Shown here: positions 1-10,504 of the stretch, in pieces | Position numbering within the stretch: position 1 is the first letter of the stretch | How the letters are laid out: every line of letters begins with the position of its first letter | DNA from: Dendrolimus kikuchii | Taxonomy: Eukaryota > Arthropoda > Insecta > Lepidoptera > Lasiocampidae | DNA length: 64,000 nucleotides | Assembly (NCBI GenBank): GCA_019925095.2 | Contig: CM034401.1 | Location: 15,102,338 to 15,166,337, forward strand | Reading direction: 5' to 3' | Notes under the pieces: model-generated | Databases searched by the model: none | What the model saw: only the letters and a program-made list of their open reading frames with translations | Told to the model about the DNA's origin: nothing | Translations under genes and position numbers: made by a program

Positions 1-1199
1 AGCCCGTAATAAACTCGACTATCGGCATCATGCATACCGAAATTTCTAAGAAATTCCCAAATTTATAAGTACTTCCTTTATCACCAAGATTCCTCAATAT
101 CGCAAGATATGAATAAAAAAAATAAAAAAAATACTGGTGCAACAAAAGACGTGAGACAAAAATAACAGACTTCTCTCCATTTAACGACAACTCTTTATAA
201 CGCCATAAAATGAACAGTCCCTTCGGTGTCGTTACATAGAGTTTACACTGTATTTATCAAAAAACGGAAAGAGTGAAAAAAATCTAAACAATGAATAAAG
301 CAGTATCGATGAAAATTGTTTTTAACAAGACAGGTTTATTTAATTAAGATACAAAAAAAATCGTTTATACGTTTTTTAGTTGGAAACCCTTCGCTGCATG
401 TGGACTTTGCCTTTTGTGTTAACTCTAGCTCGAAGTGTTGTATGTTAATTTGTGTCCTTATAAGTACAATAACTTTTCGCTGTTTCATATAGATCACATT
501 AAAAACTTTTGAAGTTATTATTCGAAAAAGTTTCAAGGTTTACGACATTATATTTTAATGGTTATCAAAAGGACAACATTCACAAATAAATAATATTCTT
601 TACAAGGTATAATTAATTAGCGTTTTTCGTTCACGAACCAATCTGGGGCTCAAATCTACTATTTCAATATCTTGGCGTTGCGAATATATTCAAAGTTCCA
701 TTCCATTGTGATAGTTTCAAAATTTCGTATTGTACTAAAACCATAACATCTTTTCGATATCATCGCGGCGAGTTAATAGTAGAGAAAAAATTGTATTACC
801 ATTAGTAGAAATAACGTTAGGCGATATGAATATTGAAAAGTTACTAAAATTTAAGCATTTATTTCGCGAGTCTTCTCTTATAATTATTTATAAAGACAGA
901 GTGGCTTGTCACAGGCATGCTATTGGAATTAAGAGAATACGGAAATTAGGAACACATATGATTGTGACGATAGTGTCTGGCGATTTTGACGGGATTGTAA
1001 TAGCAGAATTGGGCCCCTGCTCTTTAGTCATAACAAATATTGAGAATATAATGTCTTATTTTAATTAAGCTGGTTCTGATTTTAGGGTGCGGTAACGATT
1101 GTGGCGAAAAGGAAACATTTATCTTTTGATCTTGGCCGTCCGTTTGTCTGTCCATCTATCTTTGTAGATCATGATCGCTTATCACAAATTACTAGTAAA
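1..1199. other. No gene recognised
   Basis: AT-rich sequence. An 80-codon ORF at 826-1068 (+) has no motif I recognise and poor support. Nothing else is seen. Confidence 0.4.
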
Positions 1200-1255
1200 T
1201 AAAACTACATTTTAACGGTTTTAAGCGCGGTAGACACACCGCCATTTTGACTATC
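1200..1255. mobile_element. MITE end fragment, same family as 27419-27886
   Basis: AAAACTACATTTTAACGGTT followed by TTAAGCGCGG is one end. The rest is replaced by a 5'-truncated retroposon that begins at ~1256. Confidence 0.55.
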
Positions 1256-1397
1256 CCGCCAAACAACCTTGGGTTGTGTTTCGGCATTAGTGGCCAGGTT
1301 TCAGTCTCCCTTTAGAAAGCGGTAGCACAATGGTAGAAGCTTTGTTGTTACAAATGTCTGCCTGCTTGCTGAACTCATGCAATAAAAAATAAAAAAA
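1256..1397 (+). mobile_element. Retroposon family A, short 3' copy inserted in a MITE end
   Basis: Begins CCGCCAAACAACCTTGGGTT and ends CATGCAATAAAAAATAAAAA. It directly abuts the MITE end at 1200-1255. Confidence 0.6.
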
Positions 1398-1565
1398 CCG
1401 CATTAATATTAATATTATGGCTAGTTATGTTATTTTTAAAGTTAGATGATAAGACGTTATTTTACCTCCTGTTCTTTCATATCATTTTTTTAGAATATAC
1501 TATAACATATTTTATGTCTGCATCCATATTGTAACAATATGTACATTAGATCAGAAAACTACATA

Positions 1566-1660
1566 AGTAGTGCATACGTTCCGGCCTGGATTCGAAACCG
1601 CGCCCTTTGAGTTTGCGAAGCGAGTGCGTTAACCACTGAGCTATACACATATACACTACG
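1566..1660 (-). mobile_element. tRNA-derived SINE head
   Basis: On minus: TATAGCTCAGTGGTTAACGC (A box) and GCGCGGTTTCGAATCCAGGC (B box) at normal spacing, then GGCCGGAACG. The anticodon stem does not pair, so it is not a functional tRNA gene. Confidence 0.6.
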
Positions 1661-2689
1661 CCTTATTAAACCATATCAATAAAACGCAAATTATATTATA
1701 CTGTGTCAGGCATGAAATAGTATTACTATGACGTTTAGTTAGTCCACTTAAAATTCTAAGCATGAACTGTACTCCTAATAAATTGAGATGTATCATTACA
1801 GACCATTGTCACGCTTTGATTCCGCATTGAATGTGAAGTCTCAAATACATATTAAGCAAGTCACATAAAAGTCAAATAATGAATTATTTGGAATACTTAA
1901 CAACCAAAACAAGTTACTCTTGAAAGCTGTGTGGTAGTTTATGGTTAACGCACTCGAAATTCGCGTTTTAAATGACGTAAGTGCCGGTCGAGGAGGTGAT
2001 TGAAACAGTTTTTTTTTTAAATTTTATATACTAGTAAAATGAAGAAAACTTATTTATAGATATTGTATTATACCTATAATACCTTAATACTATAAGTAGA
2101 ATACTGTGCCTAAGGCCGTGTCCCCATAAGACGAACAGTGAGCGACTAACTATTTGCTTCCAGTTTGGCTCCCTATAATTTTTAAATTGACTGTCCATTA
2201 GCGCGTAATGTATGCAGTTTGCGGCGTTTTGTTTGGCGACTCATTCGGTGAGCGGCCGATTAGCAGCGATAGATATACGCAGTCGGCGGCGCATTTCGCT
2301 CACTACGCCGGAGTGCTATTACTTTTTGTTCCAATGATGGACCCAGTGATTTTTTTTTAAATATTTATCTTTATTTAATGCCTCCAAAACAAAACACCTA
2401 AACAATTTATTAGGCGTTTTGAGATGTCTTAAAGAGACTCAGAGCCTCAGGACCCCATGGCACAAACATATACCTCCCACTGAGTGTTGCATATTGCGCC
2501 GCTTGAGTGATTCAGATGTTTCCGCTGCTGAACCGGCTGATCTAACGTGATAATATGACCAATATGTCTACGCAGGTCGTATCCCATACCAGAAGCTTGC
2601 CACATCGCCACAGAAGTAGTTATTCCGTCGTGACGCCTATCGTTAATATATATACTACATAATATATATAATACATACATACTCTGAAA
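1661..2689. other. No gene recognised
   Basis: AT-rich, apart from a GC-richer stretch at 2110-2330 (GCGACTCATTCGGTGAGCGG) that looks like repeat. The minus-strand ORF 2447-2842 has no motif and partly overlaps the LINE fragment antisense. Confidence 0.4.
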
Positions 2690-3050
2690 GAGAGTGTCGG
2701 GGTGAAGGTAAGGAAAGGAATGCTCCGGTGGTTCGGGCCTGTGGAAAGAATGCATGATGAAAGAAAGACTAAACAGATATACAATGCAAAAGTGGATGGA
2801 TGCAGAAGTCGTGGAAGGCGACGACACACCTTCCATGATCAAATTGATCGTGTACTAGCGGAGGGTGATGTCAGGAGCCTTAAGAACAGACGAGTGTGCA
2901 TGACAAGAGTTATGAATGTCAAAGAAGCAAGTGAGGTGTGTAAGAATGGGCCTAAATGGCGCTCTGTTGTTCGTGCCTACCCCGCAAGGGAACTGGCGTG
3001 AAGTTATGTATGTATGTGTATATTATATATATTTATATATAAAAAAACTA
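2690..3050 (+). mobile_element. RTE-like LINE, C-terminal ORF fragment
   Basis: The open frame 2702-3001 encodes GMLRWFGPVERMHDE..., GRRRHTFHDQIDRVL and KNRRVCMTRVMNVKEASEVC. This matches the remembered C-terminal end of lepidopteran RTE-type reverse transcriptases (WFGHVERM ... RRACMKRVM ... WRSVVSAYP). It is followed by a TGTATGTATGTG tail. The frame is intact but the copy lacks the RT core. Confidence 0.65.
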
Positions 3051-3229
3051 TAAACATCGGGTAACAGCCTGAAAACTCTACTCCTTTTTTTATGAAATTC
3101 TTATATTTATCACATGTTGATAAATCTTAAAATTAATATGAGGGTTTTATTATAATAACGTATATACTTAAAATTTGTAAGCTATTCCTAACCTTAGTGC
3201 ACCACGTACAATGTTAGATTAGCTAAGAA

Positions 3230-3350
3230 TTTCCTTTAAGAGATCGCTATTAGCGATAAGGTTTGTTATTCTAAGAGATTACTATAAAATGAAGTATATA
3301 TTTTTGTGATTATTTATGTTGATAAGCAATAAAGTGTTATCAACTACTCA
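3230..3350 (+). mobile_element. LINE/SINE tail, same family as 41740-41850
   Basis: TTTAAGAGATCGCTATTAGC then GATAAGGTTTGTTATT, ending GATAAGCAATAAAGTGTTAT. Confidence 0.45.
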
Positions 3351-3405
3351 GCGAAACTCCGCGAGTAAACATAATCCCTATTAATATTATAAATGCGAAA
3401 GTAAC

Positions 3406-3410
<5 letters not shown>

Positions 3411-3442
<32 letters not shown>
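3411..3442. repeat. (CTGT)n microsatellite
   Basis: About eight copies of CTGT, at the left edge of the 146-bp tandem repeat. Confidence 0.85.
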
Positions 3443-3450
3443 TCCGTTTT

Positions 3451-3840
3451 CACGGAAAAACTACTGGACCTATTTGGCTGAAACTCAGTATATATATATT
3501 TTCGATGCCAAGGATGAACATAGGATACTTTTTATCCCGAAAAATGGGATAGTTTCCGGGATAAAAATATATTTGTCTTTTTGTTTGTTATGCTTTTACG
3601 GAAAAACTACTGGACCTATTTGGCTGAAACTCAGTATATATATATTTTCGATGCCAAGGATGAACATAGGATACTTTTTATCCCGAAAAATGGGATAGTT
3701 TCCGGGATAAAAATATATTTGTCTTTTTGTTTGTTATGCTTTTACGGAAAAACTACTGGACCGATTTGGCTGAAAATCGGTATATATGTAATTTTCATCC
3801 CGAGGGTGGACAAGGGATATTTTTCATCCCGGATAGTGGG
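3451..3840. repeat. 146-bp tandem repeat, ~2.6 copies
   Basis: The anchor CTACTGGACC recurs at 3461, 3607 and (as CTACTGGACCG) 3753, an exact 146-base period. The first two units are nearly identical; the third diverges after ~60 bases. Each unit includes CCGAAAAATGGGATAGTTTC and resembles the start of common lepidopteran repeats with ATTATAAATGCGAAAG. Confidence 0.85.
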
Positions 3841-4067
3841 ATAGATTTTGGGATAGATTTATGTAAAGGTTATCCCAAAGGTGGGACAGGCTTTGGTTGG
3901 TTTTGTTATTTGCCATTTTCATCATTTTGGTTATTTTGTCCTTTTTGCTCTTTTTGTCCTTTTTGATCTCTTTGTCCATTCGGATCTTTTGCTCTTTTGC
4001 TCTTTTTGAACTTTTTGTCCTTTTTTGTCCATTTTGCTCTTTTGCCCTTTTGCACTTTTGCTCTTTT

Positions 4068-4331
4068 GCCCTTTTGCCCTTTTGCCCTTTTGCCCTTTTG
4101 CCCTTTTGCCCTTTTGCCCTTTTGCCCTTTTGCCCTTTTGCCCTTTTGCCCTTTTGCCCTTTTGCCCTTTTGCCCTTTTGCCCTTTTGCCCTTTTGCCCT
4201 TTTGCCCTTTTGCCCTTTTGCCCTTTTGCCCTTTTGCCCTTTTGCCCTTTTGCCCTTTTGCCCTTTTGCCCTTTTGCCCTTTTGCCCTTTTGCCCTTTTG
4301 CCCTTTTGCCCTTTTGCCCTTTTGCCCTTTT
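4068..4331. repeat. 8-bp tandem array, 33 perfect units (GCCCTTTT)
   Basis: 33 uninterrupted 8-base units, flanked on both sides (about 3940-4067 and 4332-4495) by degenerate versions such as GCTCTTTT and GTCCTTTT. On the minus strand this is (GGGCAAAA)n, G3 runs separated by five bases. It gives spurious long ORFs in several frames. Confidence 0.95.
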
Positions 4332-4499
4332 GCTCTTTTGCTCTTTTGCTCTTTTGCTCTTTTTGCCCTTTTTGTCCATTTTGATTTTTTTGTCCTTTTT
4401 AACAATTTCGCTCTTTTTGTCCTTTTAGCTTTTTTTGTCCTTTTTGATTTTTTGTCCTTTTTGCTGATTTTGTCCTTTTTGTCATTTTTGTAGTTTTCA

Positions 4500-5107
4500 T
4501 TGACGGGGGATAGATAAATAAAACTAGGACTGTTTGTAATATAGGATGAAAGTTTGGTTGAGACCAATCATTTCTCAAGTTCATAGATATAAAAATTCAT
4601 CGTCTATAAAAATGCGATCGTAACTCGATATGTCTTTCTGTTAAATTTTCGGAAAACACTGGGAATACTGGATCGTTTTTATTGTAATTTTGTTTAAATG
4701 TAGTTTTAATGCCGAAAATGTACACATATACTCATGCCAGGAGATCGGATAGTCTGGGATATAAAATTATGTGAATTTTTCGGGTGCAAATGGCACTAAC
4801 ATAAAAATGTTGTACAATGTAACCTGTATTAACGCCTGCTCTTTAAACAAGAAGCCGGAACTAGAGGTTAACTCTAGTATCTCTATAACTTAACATTTTT
4901 AATTACGCAAAAGTTACAAATTTTGGATCTGCTTCTTTTTTAAAGTACGGCTTCGCACGCATTATATATCTAGCCAGGATTGTATCATGTATATTAAATC
5001 GGCCAAAAATTAAAATTATTAACAATTGCCATTTCAATTTTTGACAGATGTAAAATAATACATTTACTAGTAATCCGCGACGCTATTTAGTCTTGTTTTT
5101 TAAATGA
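4500..5107. other. No gene recognised
   Basis: AT-rich spacer after the 8-bp array with short remnants of the flanking repeat (e.g. GGATAGTCTGGGATATAAAA). Nothing else seen. Confidence 0.4.
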
Positions 5108-5390
5108 TTTTTTTATTGCATGAGTTCAGAAAGCGGTTACCATCACCTAGGGACATTTGTAACACCAAAGGTGCTATCAATGTGCTGTCGCTCTCTAAAG
5201 GGAGACTGGAACCTGGCCACCAAAGCCGGAACACAATTCAAGGTTGTTATGGCAACATACTCTAGACCAGGGGTGGTAGCCATTCAGGCGGGCAAATAAC
5301 CTAACACCGGGCTTTGGGTTGTTTTGGCCTTTTACGACAGGCCACCTGGCCGTAGGAAAATGTATTCTTTCTCCGTTCCCGCACGGATAA
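5108..5390 (-). mobile_element. Retroposon family A (GCAATAAAA-tailed), near full length
   Basis: Read on minus it runs from CGTGCGGGAACGGAGAAAGA to CTGAACTCATGCAATAAAA. Blocks shared with other copies are GACTGGAACCTGG(inverse), ACAACCTTGAATTGTGTTCC and GATGGTAACCGCTTTC. No ORF is conserved. The 3' block resembles the tail of lepidopteran LINEs, so it is probably a SINE-like or LINE-tail retroposon. Confidence 0.7.
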
Positions 5391-5846
5391 ATCTTGTAGG
5401 ATTTAGGAAGCAGAGATACATTTTACTTGATTATCATTCATAGTATTTTTTTTTCATAGTTAGTAGTAATGTATAGTCGTTAATTATTGAAAACAATAAG
5501 TGCTTTAATGTTTGTAATAAAGTGTGTACAATAGGTTTAAATTCAAATATTACATTACAATACAATGATCAATGACATTACTGATACATCGACCCGCAAT
5601 TGGTGTTCGAATGTCACACTTGTTTTGGCATGTGATGCGTATTGTTGTGATAAAGTACTGAACGTGACTTATTTGTACTAGATATTAGACTGCGGCTACG
5701 CCGTGGGCCAAGCCCTGGCTTGTAGCTCTATTTTACTGTCATAAACTAAAAAAGCTAATTAATTAATTTATGTATATAAAAGCTTCAGTGAAAATAATTT
5801 ATTTAATTGCTGGTAAAAACAAACGCGTAAAATGACTTTGTTTTTA

Positions 5847-6456
5847 GTCCATTGAAAAGTTACATTTAAGTTCAAGTTTGTGGGGTCACCACACTTGACC
5901 CCCAGCCGCCATCTTGAAAAAAGTGTGCAAAGGGTTTTCAAGCTGTATCTCGTAAACTAGAAACCCTACATAAAATTTTATGAGACATTATTTGTAGCAA
6001 ATTAAATTGTCTACAACTTTATTTCTATTATTTTTTATTTTAAAATGGAAAATAAGAAGCTATAAACAAAAATAACTGAAAATTAATAATAACATAGCAA
6101 TGTTAAGAAAATGATAAATTACATTAATAAAAAAATATATAATAGAAAACTAAACCTAGTGGTTCGTTTTCAACGTATTCTTACGAGTATTCAAGAACTC
6201 GGTTAACTTCGGAGCGCTGTAAAACCTAGATAAATTAATGAAATTAAACAGATTTGTAGTGAAAATTATTTGCTACAAAAACCATCTATAAGATAACTCT
6301 GATGTCATTTTATTGTAAAATGACCAGAAAAAAGTTATAACGCCCAAAATAAAATTTGTTCCAAACAAACCAAACAAACCTACACATCAAAAAAATAAAA
6401 TTGCGTCCTCTGAAAAACGCACGCTAAGGCCTAAAAAATTTAACATTTCAATGGAC
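5847..6456. mobile_element. MITE with ~20-bp inverted ends and TA target site
   Basis: The left end GTCCATTGAAAAGTTACATT is inverted at the right end (AATTTAACATTTCAATGGAC) with two mismatches. TA flanks both sides (5845-5846, 6457-6458), as for Tc1/mariner-like elements. The ~570-base interior is AT-rich without an ORF. Confidence 0.65.
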
Positions 6457-6689
6457 TATAAGGGTTCCTTCCGATTTTATCAAAATGACTAGGGAACTTT
6501 AAAAATGGAAAATGAACATTAAATACTATTTTTTTTCATCAATAAGATGGGAGGGATAATGCTGATGTGCTTAAGACGACCCTGCATACAATACAACGGG
6601 TAGGACCCTCCCATATATTGGGGCACCGTTCCTCATTCCTAGGCCGAGGGATCCTCAGGCTATTGTCTCATTTAATATACGTATTGTTA

Positions 6690-6780
6690 TAATTGCTGGT
6701 GGTGAAGGATAACATGAGACACCTGCACTCCTAGATTACCGATGCTTGAAACTCGTCAATCCACCTTGGACAAGTGTGGC
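6690..6780 (+). mobile_element. LINE tail fragment, same type as 28346-28510
   Basis: GGTGGTGAAGGATAACATGA, CCTGCACTCC and TCCACCTTGGACAAGTGTGG are diverged versions of the same blocks. Confidence 0.4.
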
Positions 6781-7580
6781 TATAATTAATTAAATAAATT
6801 ATTGAAAAATAATTAAACGACGTTGTCAGGGCTTCCCCAGCACGTGTCCGGACGAGGTTCATTTCACCTTGGCTTCAAGCCAATCTGTATCATTTATAGA
6901 ATACCTACGTGCACTATACATCATTCATATAAAACGTGATTTACGTCAATGATAAAAATTAAATTGTTAGCCTTGTTTTTGTAAGAGAAAGGGTTCAATG
7001 ACACGTTTATAAAGGTTACCCTAATATTATAAATCCGAATGTGAGTTTGTTTGTTTGTGACTCACATCTTAACTACTTGCACGTTGCCATGGGTACAGAG
7101 AAGGATATACGGTACTTCTTATTCCGAAGAAAAGAGCTTCTGGATTAGTGTTAAAAATTATGGCCCTTTCACGCAGATAAGGCGATGGGTTTAATACGTT
7201 ATTTGAGATGCGATACTGTTAATGACGTTAAATATTGACTGATAACGAACGACGAACATTATTTATTAGTGCTTTAAATAAGACGCATTTGGCCACAGCC
7301 TAAATTTTTAACACTGTCTAACGCAAATGAAGTCTTATTACAAACGGCGCGCTTCTCTTGTAGCTCACAACGTTCAAAGTGCCCCTTCAGCCGTACCATA
7401 TAGCGACCACGGTCGTTACGGTCGCCGCAAAAACGTCATTAATTACTTTATAATTTTCAATCACGCAGCGCTCACAGCGACCCATGTCAAGAGGTGGATA
7501 GAATAATCTGTATTAGTGCTATCGTTACAATTCACTAATAAAGACGTTCTTATGGAAACGCAATGACAAGCCATTAATTC

Positions 7581-7888
7581 CGTGCGGGAATGGAGAAACA
7601 ATACTAATTTCTGCGGACGAGCGGCCTTTCGTAAGAGGTGACATAACAACCTACAGCCAGGCGGTAGCGTATTTACCCAACTGGACGGCTACCATCTCTG
7701 GTTTAGAGTATGCCGCCAGAACAACCTTGAGTTATGTTCCAGAATTAGTGGCCAGGTTCAAGTCTCCCTTTAAAGAGCCGCAGCCCATTGGTAGCACCTT
7801 TGGTGTTACAAATGTCTAAAGGCGATGGTAACCGCTTTCCATCAGGTGGACCTACTGCCTATGTGCTGAACTTATGCAATAAAAAAAT
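7581..7888 (+). mobile_element. Retroposon family A
   Basis: Starts CGTGCGGGAATGGAGAAACA and ends CTGAACTTATGCAATAAAAA; ~310 bases with all the family blocks. Confidence 0.7.
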
Positions 7889-7984
7889 GTGTTGCCGTAA
7901 TGGTTATTTCCATCATCTTCGCTATGTGGCTTTACGCTTATTCAACTTGATTCAGAAAAAAATTACAATTCCTAAGAGAATTCT

Positions 7985-8192
7985 CTATTCCTCTTGTCAG
8001 ATCCCTATTTCCCATTCCCTTTATACTATCCCTCCTATCCATGGAAGAAGAATAGAACCTATCCCTTTCTGTAGGTCTGCAAGGCGTTGGCTTCGCCTTT
8101 GGGGTTCTAATCGTTTATAGACGATGGTAACCATTTTCCACTAAGTGGGCCGTCTGCCTGTTTGCCAAACTCGCAATAATGAAAAAAATGAT
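7985..8192 (+). mobile_element. Short retroposon with LINE-like tail
   Basis: TTCCCATTCCCTTTATACTA, GCGTTGGCTTCGCCTTTGGG and GACGATGGTAACCATTTTCC lead to a CCGTCTGCCTGTTTGCC end and an A-rich tail, a layout I know from lepidopteran repeats. Confidence 0.5.
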
Positions 8193-8589
8193 ACATTAGC
8201 CAAATTTATAATACGTTAACGTGAGCGAAGCCACGGGAAAACCTAATAATGAAATAAAAAATAGCGATAGCTGTCTCATTGTCAAACACATAAAATAAAG
8301 AGCACATGAAAAAGAAACTTTAGTTTTTGTTAGTTAATTGTTTTTGTATAATAATAATATTTATATCCAGACATACAAACTAACTTATAATTGTGTCATT
8401 TCCGTTGCTCGTTGGCTATGCGTTCAATAATATAAATATCTTTGAAATTAGTTCCGAGTGCAAAAGATATTTAAAACTAACCATCTGTTAAAAGAAAAAA
8501 AAAACAGATTCCTAAATTACAAAATCTAGTCTCTTCGGTCATTTAAAAAAACCAAGTAATAAATTTATAATAATATCATCCACAGGCCA

Positions 8590-8781
8590 GGCGAACAATG
8601 TTTTGCTCACGCATATCCCGTGACCCCGGCTCATGGCGTCAGGTGGCACCAAGGGGTTTTAGTGGGTATTCCGGCTCCTCTAGCCGGCGAGTCCCACACT
8701 CCCCCGCCGAAGTCTCCCCGGCGGGGGGTCCGCAAACGGATTTCCCCTTGTAAAAAAAAAAAAAAGGCGAACAATGTTTTG
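8590..8781 (+). mobile_element. 5'-truncated LINE tail with perfect target-site duplication
   Basis: A 160-base insert (8606-8765) is GC-rich, resembles the R1-type 3' UTR (TTTTAGTGGGTATTCCGG) and ends in a poly(A) run of ~14. It is flanked by an exact 16-base direct repeat GGCGAACAATGTTTTG at 8590-8605 and 8766-8781. This is the signature of target-primed reverse transcription. Confidence 0.85.
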
Positions 8782-8984
8782 GTGAAATGAATGAACACTA
8801 CATCCGCCAGGCTTGTTCAGGATAGACTAACAGGTTTTAAAGATCAGTAATGTCGTTGTGTACGTTTCCTTATAATAATTTTCTCCACTGTCAATACATT
8901 TATTATACAATTTCAATGAAAGGTTAATATTTCATGCACATGTTAGAAGTTCAAATGAGATGGTTACCTTTTATTATAAAAATA

Positions 8985-9110
8985 TGTATAGATGGATAAC
9001 ACTTTATTGTAGACGATTACGAAAATGAACTTACAGACTAAAACTGTATCTAATTATGCACAAAAGGTGATCATATCGCTAAAAAGCGATCTCCTTCAGA
9101 CAACTCCAGG
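8985..9110 (-). mobile_element. LINE/SINE tail, same family as 41740-41850
   Basis: Plus-strand ATATCGCTAAAAAGCGATCT and GAACTTACAGACTAAAACTG match the 41.7-kb copy in the same orientation. Confidence 0.5.
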
Positions 9111-9262
9111 AATGAATTGAGAGGATAATGGCGATAGAGGGGTACGTAACATATAGTACAACTACTTATATTTTAATAATAAATATATAAATGATATATA
9201 TGCAGAAGCTTTATATATTAAATAGATACATACTTAGCATCTCAAATAAACGTGCATATATT

Positions 9263-9364
9263 ATGAAGAGGGTAATGAAAGTAGGTGAAGCGAAAGGTGT
9301 TTGACAGGATCGTCGCAAATGCAGATCCATAGTCTCTGTCTACATCCATGGGAAAAAGGCGTGA
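9263..9364 (+). mobile_element. RTE-like LINE fragment, same family as 2690-3050
   Basis: ATG at 9263 reads MKRVMKVGEAKGV, an in-frame TGA at 9302, then QDRRKCRSIVSVYIHGKKA and a stop. It corresponds to the last ~35 codons of the element at 2.7-3.0 kb and is broken by the stop. Confidence 0.6.
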
Positions 9365-10339
9365 TATTATATATGTAGATACATACTGGTATATTGTATT
9401 TTTTTATAAATTCGACAGCAAAACGAATTCCTATTTATTTCAGAATTTACGTTGTGAATGAACAATCTAACAGTAACCTCAATTCATTAAAGCTATTTTA
9501 TTTTCTTCTTCCTGTGCCTATACTCTTTTAGATGTTGTAAATAAAAATGATGGTGTGTTATAAATACAACATTTTGTGTTTATGTTTATAGTCCTAGCTC
9601 CGTTGTACTAAAAACCGACGTCACAAAACACAATATTTTATTAAGAATTAAGCTATAACGTTGTAGCAGCGTGTTTATATCATGTTATCTATCCTCTTAC
9701 CTTAACAAAAAAATACACTACTTATATAGAGTTTATGTTAAATTGTAAGCATTATAAGGCAGGTGAATGGATAGTAAGATGTAAGAACCGGCTATGTGTG
9801 AACAAGTTTCAATAACCACCGCTGAAACATTGTATACGTACAGACTTTATATATATAAATATAAATAAATATATGGGTTTTTGAATTTCTGAATAATGTC
9901 AAAACTAATATTAAATTATTATCACTGTTGTAACTAAAGCAATTTTATTTAAAATAATTATCGATTGTACACTAATTTATTTGGTTAACGTATAGTAAAG
10001 ATTATACATATAAGTATTTGTAAAAAAGCTAATATTTCCAAAATCAAATTTAGCTTCAATAAATGTATACATTCATATATTATTGTTCGCTTTTATATAA
10101 ATAGTAAATATAATAACTTGATTCGTATAAATTAAACTGAATAAAAAATGAATGTTTGAAAAGTTGTTTGAAAGTTTTAAGTTATCTGAAAAAAATTCTA
10201 ATCAAACACTTAAAAAAAACAAACCTTTTGTTCAAAACTTAAATTATTGTTCAAATTAAATACATTTTTAAAATGTAGAGCAAATTACTCTATTACACTT
10301 TTCTAGTACGTTCTCTAATACGGACTCTTGGACTAGCAT
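9365..10339. other. No gene recognised; very AT-rich
   Basis: Long AT-rich spacer upstream of the myophilin gene, with no ORF or repeat recognised. Confidence 0.4.
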
Positions 10340-10498
10340 CTGTACGTGCACATATAATTGTGTTTATGATATACGTAACTTTCCGCCCGCCCCCGGAGTG
10401 TCGCTGGAGATGGGCGGGCGGCGCGAGCGCACAGTACACACCAAGATTTCGGAGAGTAAAGACAGGAAGTCCAGTGATATTGTCGTGATATAAACACT
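10340..10498 (+). promoter_or_regulatory. Probable promoter / 5' UTR of the myophilin gene
   Basis: A sharply GC-rich, CpG-containing patch (10380-10440) stands out in AT-rich surroundings and lies directly before the inferred start codon at 10499. An ACAGTACAC stretch near 10431 could be an initiator. No TATA box is well placed, so the transcription start is not fixed. Confidence 0.35.
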
Positions 10499-10504
10499 AT
10501 GCCA
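10499..10504 (+). CDS. Two-codon first coding exon of the myophilin gene
   Basis: ATG CCA is followed at once by the donor GTACGTAAG. The exon ends in phase 0, exactly what exon 2 at 12996 (GCC AGA AAC) needs, giving a protein that begins M-P-A-R-N-K. It lies just downstream of the GC-rich block at 10380-10440, which looks like a promoter or 5' UTR. The call rests on splice phase and position, not on homology of two residues. Confidence 0.6.

Noticed and set aside
826..1068. 80-codon plus-strand ORF
   Set aside because: No recognised motif, no splice or poly(A) context; length is expected by chance over 64 kb. Not excluded as an exon.
1566..1660. Possible true tRNA gene
   Set aside because: A and B boxes are good, but the anticodon stem and acceptor stem do not pair as required.
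3824..4567. 247-codon minus-strand ORF of KGKRAKGQ repeats, and long plus-strand ORFs over the same bases
   Set aside because: They are translations of the 8-bp array; three frames are open on the plus strand at once, and there is no start or splice context.
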